Shown here: positions 23,509 to 32,985 of the stretch, one piece after another
How the letters are laid out: the number at the start of each line of letters is the position of its first letter
How positions within the stretch are numbered: the stretch's first letter is position 1
DNA from: CAZDDB01 sp963843285
Lineage (GTDB): Bacteria; Acidobacteriota; HRBIN11; JAKEFK01
Length of the DNA: 64,000 bases
Assembly (NCBI GenBank): GCA_963843285.1
Contig: CAWJJO010000012.1
Location: forward strand, 248,001 to 312,000
Direction: 5' to 3'
Position numbers and translations under genes: made by a program
The notes under the pieces: generated by a model
What the model was told of the DNA's origin: nothing
The model's database searches: none
What the model saw: only the letters and a program-made list of their open reading frames with translations

Positions 23509-24780
23509 TCAGATCAACTGTCTCGGCGTTAGTGTAACGCTCAAAGTTTGGCCGCCACGTTCAACAGTCAACGAATAGGAAACGGGTAGTTCGAACATCT
23601 CCAAAACAGGGCCGAGAGCCAACTCAGTCGCGGCTCGTTCATCAATCGCTTTAATGATGTCGTTCTTTTGCAGTCCTGCCTCTGATGCCGGAGAGTTTTC
23701 CAGCACCACTTTAATCCGGAATGTCTTGTGATCCCTGCCTTCGGCTTCGATACTGAGTCCGCTGAAAGCGCGATCGGAAACTTCAGCAAAGGTTGCATTT
23801 GGTTCGAGAATTACGCGATCATGACTGTAATCAAGGAAAATTTTGAATTTGCTCATCAACCGTTCGCCGATATTCCCCAGAAGGGAGGCGTCGGCAAATG
23901 CGCCTGCTTGGTCTTCAGAGAAAGAGACGATGGGATTGCTGAACGTGAACTTGCCGATTTTGAACGCGGACACCCGACCGATCTGTCCTCTGGATTCTCC
24001 ACCAGCCCCACCGGAGCCAAGTTCCCGTATGGTCTTTACATTAGGACCAGGCAAATGATGCTTTTCCACAAAAGGACCGTAGAGCGCCAGTGAACCACTC
24101 GCCCCGAGATCCAGAGCGAATTTACCTTTGATCGGATCGCTCCCGACGGGTGTTACTTCGGCACTGAGAATCGGATGACCCTCCGCGCTGAACTGAATCG
24201 GGATACTTTCACCCCTTTCCGAATAAGCGAACTTGTCCTTGTTGTGCAATTTGATTATCCGAGCTTGATAGTCAATTTCAAGGACAAACTGTTTGATGAA
24301 CTGGGTCCCGATGATCCCGTCGCAGTCCTGCCCGAGCCGCGGCGCCAGATTTCTCAAAGAAAATGCCAGGATCACCGGCTGAGAAAATCCTGGAAATCCG
24401 GAAAGAGAATACGTCGAGCCGTGAACGAATGCGGCGGTGGATTTTTCTGCGCCTACGCCGGTCACAGTGATTTCTCCCCCAAGACTCAAACCCAGCTCTT
24501 TCGCGCGATCGAGATCGATGATCGCGAACTTGTCGCCTGTATCTAGAATGAATGAGAGCGGTCTGGAGTTATTCACAGTGACTTTCAACAGAATGTGCCT
24601 GTTCACCAGATCGAAGGGAACCGTAATCAGGTCCGGATACCCCGAAGCAGGCCAGTTTGTCTGTGAACTTCTGTATAATGCAAGCGGCCATCGCCACAGT
24701 ATGCCGCCTCCAACTCCGGCTGCCGCCGATACGACCACGACTATGAAGGCGATCAGGACAACCGGCCATCTTTTACGCAT
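23509..24780 (-). CDS. Membrane-anchored retropepsin-like aspartyl protease with PDZ domain
   Basis: The product has 423 residues from the ATG at 24780, chosen because GGGAGGTG lies seven bases upstream; the frame is open further but without a signal. An N-terminal helix (VVLIAFIVVVVSAAAGVGGGIL) anchors or exports it. Two Asp-containing half-sites follow (LSFILDTGDKFAII, then FALDLGASGSLALYG), the second with L-G-A instead of T-G-A, as in single-Asp variants. A C-terminal PDZ domain (residues about 335-420, with SPASEAGLQKNDIIKAID) could recognise protein ends. It probably acts in the periplasm. A TetR gene starts 155 bases away in the opposite direction and might regulate it. Confidence 0.8.
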   Translation of the reverse strand: MRKRWPVVLIAFIVVVVSAAAGVGGGILWRWPLALYRSSQTNWPASGYPDLITVPFDLVNRHILLKVTVNNSRPLSFILDTGDKFAIIDLDRAKELGLSLGGEITVTGVGAEKSTAAFVHGSTYSLSGFPGFSQPVILAFSLRNLAPRLGQDCDGIIGTQFIKQFVLEIDYQARIIKLHNKDKFAYSERGESIPIQFSAEGHPILSAEVTPVGSDPIKGKFALDLGASGSLALYGPFVEKHHLPGPNVKTIRELGSGGAGGESRGQIGRVSAFKIGKFTFSNPIVSFSEDQAGAFADASLLGNIGERLMSKFKIFLDYSHDRVILEPNATFAEVSDRAFSGLSIEAEGRDHKTFRIKVVLENSPASEAGLQKNDIIKAIDERAATELALGPVLEMFELPVSYSLTVERGGQTLSVTLTPRQLI

Positions 24781-24935
24781 ACAAGCACCTCCCGCACAAA
24801 AGTTTTGAAATGGACAAATGTTCACCAGTAATGTACGGTTGATGAGCAAAAGAGTGCAGAACATTGAGCCGTATTTTGTCCGGTTTCGAATTGTGGCCCC
24901 GGCAATGTTCAAATCCCCGGAACTAAAAGAGAAGC

Positions 24936-25532
24936 ATGGACAAACAGAGAAAGGACCGCCGTATCCAGAAAACGCGGGAACATTTGCAAAACGCACTGAT
25001 CTCGCTGTTGTTCGCGAAGAACTTCGACGTGATCCTGGTTCAGGACATCCTGGACCGGGCCAACGTTGGGCGCTCCACGTTCTATGCTCACTTCCGTGAT
25101 AAGGACGAATTACTGATGAGCACTACCCGCAATTTGCATGAAATGCTGCGGCAAGCGCAGTCCAGCCCGCTTCCTCCCTCGGCAAAACCCTACGAGAGAA
25201 TTATCTCTTTCAGTTACGTAATGTTCCAACACTCACGCGACTTTCAGCCACTGTACAAGAGCCTTGTTCAGAGCCAAGCCGGGACTTTGATTATGCAGTC
25301 GCTTCGCAAAATGATTGCCGATCTCGTCATGGAAGAATCAAAAAAGGAGTTTCAGCGGCGAAAGAAAGCGAGTTCCGATGTCCCGTTGGAAATTCTCATT
25401 CACCACGTTGCTTCGGCTTTCATCTCGGTCATGACCTGGTGGCTCGATCATAACAATTCCCTTTCACCGAAGGCGATCAACAACATCTTCCGCTCGTTGG
25501 TCCTTCCCACACTGGCTGCGCATTTCGATTGA
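24936..25532 (+). CDS. TetR/AcrR-family transcriptional regulator (paralogue)
   Basis: The product has 198 residues. The DNA-binding head RIQKTREHLQNALISLLF with VQDILDRANVGRSTFYAHF is almost the same as in the regulator at 5740, and the C-terminal part ends ISVMTWWLDHNNSL in both. GAACTAAAAGAGA supplies only a weak ribosome binding site. The divergent neighbour is the retropepsin-PDZ gene; a near-palindrome TGGACA-AA-TGTTCA lies at 24821-24834 between them and resembles half-sites at 5681. It likely regulates itself and the divergent gene. The ligand is unknown. Confidence 0.9.
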   Translation: MDKQRKDRRIQKTREHLQNALISLLFAKNFDVILVQDILDRANVGRSTFYAHFRDKDELLMSTTRNLHEMLRQAQSSPLPPSAKPYERIISFSYVMFQHSRDFQPLYKSLVQSQAGTLIMQSLRKMIADLVMEESKKEFQRRKKASSDVPLEILIHHVASAFISVMTWWLDHNNSLSPKAINNIFRSLVLPTLAAHFD

Positions 25533-25613
25533 GGCGCGGTGTTTCCATTCAAACGAGTCGGCGGTAGACAAAAAACACCAGGGCCAGAGATTGATGCTAT
25601 ATCATCATTCTAA

Positions 25614-25642
25614 TTGACATCATTGCATCATTATTTTAAACT
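25614..25642 (+). promoter_or_regulatory. Promoter of the first vapBC pair, TTGACA-N17-TAAACT
   Basis: A consensus -35 box (25614-25619), a 17-base spacer and a fair -10 box (25637-25642). Transcription would begin around 25649, the antitoxin ATG itself, and there is no Shine-Dalgarno sequence in the six bases between. ATGATG/CATCAT words in the spacer may be the antitoxin operator. Confidence 0.55.
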
Positions 25643-25648
25643 TCGGAT

Positions 25649-25891
25649 ATGAAACGGACTACCGTGGCCATTGATCCACCGATCCTGGAAGAGCTTCGCG
25701 AGGTTGCAGACAACGAAGGCAAGCCCCTCCGGAAACTCATCAACGACTTCCTCGCTCAGGGACTTCGCAACCGGAAAGGAGGAAAGACTCCGAGGCGTCT
25801 CCGATTGAACTGGCATTCGCAGCATATGGGGCCCAAAATCGATTACTCCGATAAGGAGGCGCTGTACCAGATTCTGGACGAGAAGAAATGA
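25649..25891 (+). CDS. Ribbon-helix-helix antitoxin (VapB-type)
   Basis: The product has 80 residues. The front MKRTTVAIDPPILEELREVA, then GKPLRKLINDFLAQGL is a ribbon-helix-helix DNA-binding fold, and the tail (KIDYSDKEALYQILDEKK) should wrap the toxin's active site. The stop overlaps the toxin start by four bases (ATGA), which couples their translation. As in other type II systems it should bind both the PIN toxin and its own promoter. Confidence 0.85.
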   Translation: MKRTTVAIDPPILEELREVADNEGKPLRKLINDFLAQGLRNRKGGKTPRRLRLNWHSQHMGPKIDYSDKEALYQILDEKK

Positions 25892-26334
25892 GCTATTCCA
25901 TTGATCTGAATCTGCTTCTTTATTCCATAGATGAGGACAGCCGTTTTCACAAGAAAGCAAAGGCTTTCCTGCGTTCGATCATCCATTCGGAAGAAACTTG
26001 TTTCCTTTCGTGGGAGACTATCTATGGCTTTCTCCGAATTGCAACGAACCCAAGAATCTTTCGGAGGCCGCTTTCCATGAAAATGGCGCTTGAGAACATC
26101 CAATCTTTAATGGCGCAGCCTGGATTTGAGATGATCGCAGCCAACAAGAATTCCTGGGAAATATTTGTGCGGCTGACGGAAGATGTCACGATCAAAGGCA
26201 ATTTGGTGTCGGATGCTGTGCTCGCTGCGATCCTGGAAACAAATGGAGTAAAGCGGTTGTACACGCATGATACCGATTACCGTAAATTTTCTTATCTCAA
26301 TCCTGTGGATCCGCTCGCAGATATAGACTGCTAA
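25888..26334 (+). CDS. PIN-domain toxin (VapC-type)
   Basis: The product has 148 residues with PIN-domain acidic residues: the first Asp in SIDLNLLLYSID, the Glu in LSWETIYGFLR, an Asp in VSDAVLAAI and the last in THDTDYRKF. The set fits metal-dependent RNase active sites of VapC toxins, and the motif order matches the TA-type PIN group with the F-x-R-(I/V)-x-T-(N/H)-P segment (FLRIATNPRIF). It would cut RNA when freed from the antitoxin encoded by the overlapping upstream gene. Confidence 0.87.
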   Translation: MSYSIDLNLLLYSIDEDSRFHKKAKAFLRSIIHSEETCFLSWETIYGFLRIATNPRIFRRPLSMKMALENIQSLMAQPGFEMIAANKNSWEIFVRLTEDVTIKGNLVSDAVLAAILETNGVKRLYTHDTDYRKFSYLNPVDPLADIDC

Positions 26335-26343
26335 GAGATTGAA

Positions 26344-29300
26344 TTACCGGCGAAGCCAGAGTTTTTCGTAGGGAACGGTTTCGCGGGAGATGTGCACTTC
26401 GAAATCCTGAACTTCCGGAGCGGCAAAACGATACGTTTGTTCGTGGAAGAGCGGCAGCAGCAGGGCTTGCCGGATGATGATTTGTTCGATCTCTCTGTAA
26501 ATTCGGTGGCGCACTCCGGGGTCCGTTTCGGTGCGGCCGCGTTCTACGAGACGGTCGATTTCCGGCGTTCCGCAATACACTCCGATCAATCCTTTTTCCG
26601 TATGCAGCAGTCCGTGGTAAAACGTATCGGCATCCGGATAATCATCAAACCAGCGCATGACGCCAAAATCGGCTTTCGTTACCTGCGCTTGAAACTCACC
26701 GGCATTGAAAAGCTGTGTAAATTCCTTTTCATGCTCTTTGACAGAGAAACCCTGTTCCTTAAATAGTCTGAAAGAGTTCTGTAGCCAGAGCGGAGTATGG
26801 CCCGTGATAAATATGATGAACGATTGCGGTAACATCCACTTCTGATTCACGTTTCTCTTTTCGCGACTGCCGGGCCACTGCAGGAGCGCTCGGTTCGTAG
26901 CCCAGCAAACCGGGAGGAATCAGGCTGTGTGCCGGGATGGCGAGACGTCCTACCGTTCTCCGGACCAGATCGGCAACATCGATCGCCTGAACCAGACGAT
27001 GTCTTTCCTGTCTCATCCGATAACGGCCCGTGATGAATATTAAAAAATGCATAATAGGTGCTCAACTGCGGGACTTTCGCGATATCCGGTGGCAAACTTG
27101 GAGTCGTGTCTTAAGATTTCTGCATCGGCCGGAAGCAAATCTCCCGCAATCGAAAATTTTCCGCTTCGGAATCCGGAAAGAATCTCCTTTCGGCGGAACA
27201 TCAAAAATAAAAACCAGGCCGTCTGTTTTGGGATAGGCGGATCGCCAGTAGTTCGGATTTGCTTCCAGCTCCAATCGCTGACCGCGTTCCCATCGAACGA
27301 TCCGGAAAGGCCCGGTTCCAAGGCATCCCTCACGCCATCCGCCCTGGAATTGTGTAGTCCCCTCAGGAACAATGGATGCGGCGGTGTACGCGAGTAGCGC
27401 CGGAAAGAAAGATAACGGCTGAATCAGTTCAATGCTGAAATCGGAAGCAGATTGAATGTGGAATCCTGCCAGTTCTCTCGACCTCTCCTTCTGCAAGTTC
27501 CTTGAGCTCCACGAATACAGTAGTAAAGAGCTCGCTGTCCGCTCTCCGGATTCTGCAACATTCGCTCAAACGAATATCGTACGTCTCGCGATGTCAACCT
27601 GCGTCCATCATGAAAACGTACATCCTCGCGCAACCGGAAGCGGAATCGCTTTCCTGCATCCTCGGCCTTATATTCTTTTGCCAGCCACGGTATGATCCGC
27701 GCGCCTTCCACCTGTCGCGTCAATGTCTCAAAGACCGGCGAGTAGACCTCCGACATCAACCGGGTAAATGTCGTTGCAGGATCCAGGCTTGAGATCTTTC
27801 CGGACATCGGAACGTGGAGTACCCCTCCTCCCGGCCTCGTTGCGATCGTGGGCGCCGCAACTTCTGTCTTGTACATCTCAGAGTAGTTGACGTAAGGCCG
27901 GCTGCTTCGGAGAGTCAAGCGTCTTACCCGCGGACTCGCAACTCGATAATCCACTTCATGGAACAGCGGAAGAAGCAAACCGTTCTCCATCAGAAAGGAT
28001 TCGATTTTGCGATAGAGCCTCTCCCGTGCGGTTGGATTGCTTTCGCCGCGCGCTTCCTCAATCCACCGATCCATTTCTGGCGAAGAATAGTACTTTCTCC
28101 ACTCTCCAAACTCTGAATGGAAAAGGGAAAAAATGAAATTATCCGGATCGTCATAGTCAGCGTTCCACCGCGCAATCACCAGATCGATTCCTTCATTTTT
28201 CTGCCAGCTATCCAGAAAGGACGCCATGGACGAAGTGGCGATCGAAAGCTGGATTCCGATATCAGTCCATGCCTGAAACAATGCGTTCGTTAACGGAGCG
28301 AAACGATCCTGAAGGATCGGATGAATGGATACTTTTACAGATCAGCGGGAACTTCAATTCCAGAAGACCGCAGCAGGTTTTGCACATCTTCCTTACTGAC
28401 AGGCTGCCTTCGCCTTCCGGGATCGTGTCCCAGGATGCCCGGAGGATAGAAGCATTCGGCGGGTTGCGCAAATCGTCCTAGAGTCCCCCGCACCAGATCA
28501 TGAATCCGGATCGCACTGCACATTGCCTTGCGCAGGGATTCGTTCCGCCCGATCAAAGTTTGTTGATTGAACAACATCAGGTAGACATTCTTTTTCGGCG
28601 CTTCGACCAGGTTTGCGCGCAACCAACGATCATGAGTAATTTCATCGAGATCCTGGGGAGACAGGTTGCTCGCCAGATCAAAGGCGCCGGAGCGAAGACC
28701 GGCGGCCACTTCAGCGGAGTTCACGCCGCACTGAAAATCGATCGAATTGAGCGCAGCGGAAGTGCCCTTCCAGTAATGGTCATTGCGTTCCAGAAGAACT
28801 TTTTTTTCCGAAAAGGAAGCAATCCGAAACGGACCCGTGCCCGCCGAAAATTGCGTTGCGCCTGTGCCATTCACAGGCACGGCAATGTACGCCCGCGGAT
28901 CGGTAAGAAATGCAGGATACACGGGAAGTGGTTCTGCCAGATCGATTCTCAGCGTGTTTTCCGATTTGAATGACAATGCCTTCTACGTGATCTGTCGAGC
29001 CGTCCAGATACTTCGATACCCCACGGATGGCGGCAAACGCAGCCGGAAGAGGCTCCCGGCTTCTCCGGATCGCCGTCTCGAAAGATAGCCGGACATCGCC
29101 AGTCGTGAATGATTTCCCATTGTGCAGTTGTACTTGAGGACGCAACCGGAACAGAAACGATTTGCCTTGCTCCAGAACTTCCCACTCTTCGCACAAGCAG
29201 GGAACGAGATGGCCGCGCTCATCCATACTCAGTAGAGGCTCAAAAACGTTCGCCAGTATTTCGGATTCTTCAATAACGTTGATATCCACTGGAACCAAAG

Positions 29301-30168
29301 CAGCAACAGGAACCGGTAAGGCAACATGTAGCTCGCCGCCCTTTTCAATGACTTCTTCTTTTTCTTGAACGGCAGGGTGAACGCGTTCCGCTTCTTCCAG
29401 TATTGTTTTGCAATCTCAAATTCACCGCGCAGATTGGCAACGGTGGCCCCAAGCGAAAGGAGATTCGACAGAACCTGTTGATCGGCGCCTCCAACAGAAT
29501 GAGCAAGATCCAGTCCCTTCTGTACCCAGTTCCGCGTTTCTTCGATTCGCCGTCCTTCCCATGCAGTTTCGGCCGCCAGGACCACAGCGCCAAGAACGTT
29601 TTCCGGTTTCCCGTATTGCTCGTAAATTTCGATCACCAGCCCCGAGCTCTTGAAGCGTAGCATCGATGTTTCCGGCCATGCGATGAGCATCTGCAACAAG
29701 CGAGCGCACCTGGCCTTCTAATAATGTCGCAGCATCGGACTCTCCCTGCACGAATTCCAGAACCACTTTTGCCGAACGGAGCGCATCGTCCGGGCTGAAC
29801 GCATCCAGCGATTTCCGGATCTGTTCCATGCCATATTCGATGACCTTCTCCGGGACGTCTCCTTCGGAATAATGATGGACGAGCGCGGAATAAAATCGCT
29901 CCAGATGGCCTGCATTCCGGGCTTCCAGCTCCTCCGCATATTTTCGGTGTAACGCTCTTCTTCTTCGCCTGGGAATCTGACCGTACAATACGTCCCGGAC
30001 AATCCCGCTCGAGAAGGTCAATACTTCTCCGCGGGATCCTCGCTCTTCTTCAATGAATCCGGCGCTGATCAATCCGTCCACAATGTCATCCAGGCTTTCT
30101 TTTCCTTCCGAAAGAGTTTCCAGATCGTGAAACTCAAATGTCCTTCCCGGAATGGAAGCAACCGACAA
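26344..30168 (-). pseudogene. TPR and two SBP5 domains, frameshifted downstream half of the giant kinase gene
   Basis: This directly continues the kinase-ATPase gene at 30134-32845. Reading frame by frame: end of the ATPase module and a TPR-like helical region (frames about 30168-29400), then a solute-binding family 5 domain (VIEESEILANVFEPLLSMDE through RFAQPAECFYPPGILGHD and DPDNFIFSLFHSEFGEW), then a second one (VPMSGKISSLDPATTF through AHSLIPPGLLGYEP to PYEKLWLRR). I count about eleven frame changes, near 30165, 29650, 29400, 28975, 28345, 27510, 27488, 27195, 27075, 27015 and 26775. Hardly any in-frame stops or odd residues occur between them. The final frame stops at 26344, next to the vapC stop. 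The intact paralogue ends at 62643. Either recently broken or locally mis-sequenced. Confidence 0.75.
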
Positions 30169-32845
30169 GAACGCGCTTCCAGTCTTGCGGCAGACGCTCG
30201 ATCCGCTTTTCTACTGTCTGCTGAATCGTTGGAGGAAGTACATCGGAGGATAGCGCTGCTTCACCGGAAAGACTCCATGCGCCGGTATCCGCTTTCACAA
30301 TGCGTCCGGAATCAATTAAAGATCGAACGAGCTCTTTCAAAAAATGCGGATTCCCTTCCGTGGCTTCAAAAAGTCGATCGACCGTGTTGCGGTCCATTTG
30401 TGAGCTTCCAACAAGGGCCGCCAGAAATTTCTTGTGCTCCTCCCTGGTAAACGGCTCCAACTGAATTTCCAGGAACCGCCGGTCCCCCTGAAAACCATTG
30501 ATCATCCGGCTTACAGGATGGCTTTTATCTACTTCGGTTGAGCGATATGTTCCAACGATGAATGTGGGAGTCGGACCGAGCCGCCGCACGACGTACTGGA
30601 GGGCGTCAATGGATATGTCCGCATTCTGCAGATCCTCAAAGAAGATGACGAGAGGTTTGCCTCCGCCAATGCGAACAAACGAGCGCGCCAATAGATCATA
30701 TATATAGGTGCGATCCTGGATCTTTTTGGTTTCGGCGCCCGCGGACACCTTTTGCCCGCCCGTAATTTCTTCCATTTCCGCAAGCACGGGAAAAAGCGAA
30801 ACGAGGTCGGATGCCAGATCGGAAAAGTCGACCGGTCCGGAACCGGCCGATACTTTCAAACGGAAGTAATCCTGGATGGCTTCGCAGAATCCTTGATAGG
30901 GAAAGGCCTGATCTTGCTCTACGAAGCGGCTGTGCAGCACGCGGATTTTTCTGGCTTTCAGCAGATTTTCCAGTTCATCCAGCAAACGCGTTTTGCCGAT
31001 GCCGGCATCTCCCGCCACGACTGCAAACTGACATTCATTCTGCAAAGAGGCGTTCAACCGGTGCTGCAGATCCGCGAATTCCTTCTCACGTCCGATGAGA
31101 GGCGAAAGAACCGGCCGTTGAGCCACAGTAGAAGCCCTGTAGACCACCGATAGTTTCTGATCTCGATCCGAATCGCGCAGTTTGGAACGCTGCCGGATCA
31201 AAGCATCTGCAATCTCTTTCGCTTTCTGCGGGCGGCGGGAAGGTTCTTTTTCCAGACACCGCATGACAATTTCTTCCAGTTCCTGCGGAACATCTGCGCC
31301 GATCGAACGCGGAGATTGTGGAATCTCATGAGCAATCCGGTAAAGCACGGACTGCAACTCTCCGGAAAAAGGAGGCTTCCCCACCAGACATTCATACAGA
31401 ACCGTGCCGAGCGAGAATATATCGGACCGCCCATCGATGTCCCGTTCCGTCATTTGTTCCGGACTTAAGTAAGAGATCGTACCCACGAGCGTTCCTGTTT
31501 TGGTTAAATGACTGTGCGCGGATGCCATTGCCAGACCGAAGTCGGTAACACGCACACGGACGTCTCCCGAATCCAATCGGGTCACCATGATGTTTTCGGG
31601 TTTAATGTCCCGGTGAACTACTCCTTTAGAATGACTGTAATCGAGAGCTTCGGCTGCTTGAATTCCGATGTCCAGCACTTCGCCCAGGCTGAGAGATTCG
31701 TCTTTCAAGAACGTTCGGAGATTGGTTCCCTCCACGTACGGCATGATGAAGAAGAGGGATCCGTCCTGTTCGCCGATGTCATAAACACCGACAATGGCCG
31801 GATGATCCATTCCCGCTACGACGCGCGCTTCCCGGCGGAAGCGTTCGACGGCATCCTGGCTCAAGATGTCGGGAGTCATCACCTTGATGGCAACATCCCG
31901 CATCAATAACGGATCCCGCGCAAGATAAACAACGCCCATTCCGCCGCGTCCCAGCTCGCGTATGATCTGGTAACGGTTCGCAAACGTCAGTCCACGCAGA
32001 GCTGCCGCCAGTTCTGCCGCCGAAGCGTAGCGATGCTCCCTGTCTTTGGCAAGCGCTTTTCGGATGATGGCATCCAGTTGTTGTGGAACCCGAATGCTGA
32101 TCGTGCTGGGAGCCGGCGGATCCACGGTTGCGATTTCATGCAACACGGAAAGCACACTGGGTCCGCTGAAGGGCACTTTTCCTGTTGCCGCTTCGTACAA
32201 GACGCATCCAAGAGAAAAAATATCGGTCCTTGCATCCAGCGACTCTCCTCTCGTTTGTTCAGGCGACATATACGCGACCGTGCCGACAATCATGCCGGTT
32301 CTGGTCAGCTTGCTCATCGTTTGTTCCCCGCTGAGCGATTCATCGGAGACCTGGGTGATCTTCGCGAGCCCGAAATCGAGAATCTTCGCCTGCCCCTGGG
32401 GTGTTACTAATATGTTCGCAGGTTTGATGTCCCGGTGGATCAACCCTGCGCCATGCGCGGCAGCCAGCGCGTCGGCTAACTGAGACCCGATCCCGATCAA
32501 TTGCGAGGCATCCAGGGCCCCGCGGTCGATCACCGACTTCAGTGTCTCCCCGTCCACATATTCCATCACGATGAAAAGGAAGCCATCCGATTCCTCGATG
32601 GAGTAAATCGTAACGATGTTGGGATGATTTAACGCGGAAGCCGCTCTCGCTTCCTGGAGCAAGCGGCGCTTGGCGTTCTTTTCGTCCTGAGCTTCAGACG
32701 GCAGAAGCTTGATGGCAACGATTCGACCGAGCTTCGTGTCCTCCGCCTTGTAGACCTCGCCCATTCCCCCCTGACCGATTTTCCCGAGAATGCGGTAGTG
32801 CTGGACGACCTGTCCAGCTTGTAGAGTGCTCATAAACCCGATCAT
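30134..32845 (-). CDS. Tandem serine/threonine kinase with AAA/STAND ATPase (front half of a giant protein)
   Basis: About 900 residues before the frame is lost near 30165. Kinase one (residues about 10-280): GQGGMGEVYKAE, VAIKLLP, LIHRDIKPANILV, ILDFGLAKI. Kinase two (about 295-560): GRGGMGVVYLAR, VAIKVM, VVHRDIKPENIMV, VTDFGLAMA. Both keep the Lys, HRD and DFG residues. From about 590 an AAA_16-type ATPase follows: LIGREKEFADLQHRL, Walker A GDAGIGKT, Walker B-like PLVIFFEDLQNAD, and arginine-bearing VGTYRSTEV. There is no membrane helix, so it is cytoplasmic. The start is ATG 32845 (GGTGAA in front) or 32833. The rest of the protein (TPR, two SBP5 domains) continues in other frames to 26344. 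Confidence 0.88.
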   Translation of the reverse strand: MIGFMSTLQAGQVVQHYRILGKIGQGGMGEVYKAEDTKLGRIVAIKLLPSEAQDEKNAKRRLLQEARAASALNHPNIVTIYSIEESDGFLFIVMEYVDGETLKSVIDRGALDASQLIGIGSQLADALAAAHGAGLIHRDIKPANILVTPQGQAKILDFGLAKITQVSDESLSGEQTMSKLTRTGMIVGTVAYMSPEQTRGESLDARTDIFSLGCVLYEAATGKVPFSGPSVLSVLHEIATVDPPAPSTISIRVPQQLDAIIRKALAKDREHRYASAAELAAALRGLTFANRYQIIRELGRGGMGVVYLARDPLLMRDVAIKVMTPDILSQDAVERFRREARVVAGMDHPAIVGVYDIGEQDGSLFFIMPYVEGTNLRTFLKDESLSLGEVLDIGIQAAEALDYSHSKGVVHRDIKPENIMVTRLDSGDVRVRVTDFGLAMASAHSHLTKTGTLVGTISYLSPEQMTERDIDGRSDIFSLGTVLYECLVGKPPFSGELQSVLYRIAHEIPQSPRSIGADVPQELEEIVMRCLEKEPSRRPQKAKEIADALIRQRSKLRDSDRDQKLSVVYRASTVAQRPVLSPLIGREKEFADLQHRLNASLQNECQFAVVAGDAGIGKTRLLDELENLLKARKIRVLHSRFVEQDQAFPYQGFCEAIQDYFRLKVSAGSGPVDFSDLASDLVSLFPVLAEMEEITGGQKVSAGAETKKIQDRTYIYDLLARSFVRIGGGKPLVIFFEDLQNADISIDALQYVVRRLGPTPTFIVGTYRSTEVDKSHPVSRMINGFQGDRRFLEIQLEPFTREEHKKFLAALVGSSQMDRNTVDRLFEATEGNPHFLKELVRSLIDSGRIVKADTGAWSLSGEAALSSDVLPPTIQQTVEKRIERLPQDWKRVLVGCFHSGKDI

Positions 32846-32910
32846 TTCACCATAAAGCGGGAGCGATAACAAGATTTATGTGAGGCTAGGTTGGACAGAT
32901 TTCTGAGCAG

Positions 32911-32930
32911 CGCGGGCATCCTTGCCCGCC
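32911..32930. repeat. GC-rich palindromic repeat CGCGGGC...GCCCGCC
   Basis: CGGGCATCCTTGCCCG stem-loop upstream of the giant kinase gene, followed at 32943-32977 by GCGGGCTGTAAG-CTGGCTGTAAGCCCGC, a second inverted pair. Same general family as 13721 and 38839. These fill the 140-base gap between the two minus-strand genes. Confidence 0.5.
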
Positions 32931-32985
32931 GAGCTCTCCTATTTTTGCGGGCTGTAAGCTGGCTGTAAGCCCGCGCTCCACTAGC

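Noticed and set aside
26344..30168. Programmed ribosomal frameshifting to make one giant protein
   Set aside because: Eleven sites without a common slippery sequence or structure; no known system needs so many shifts.
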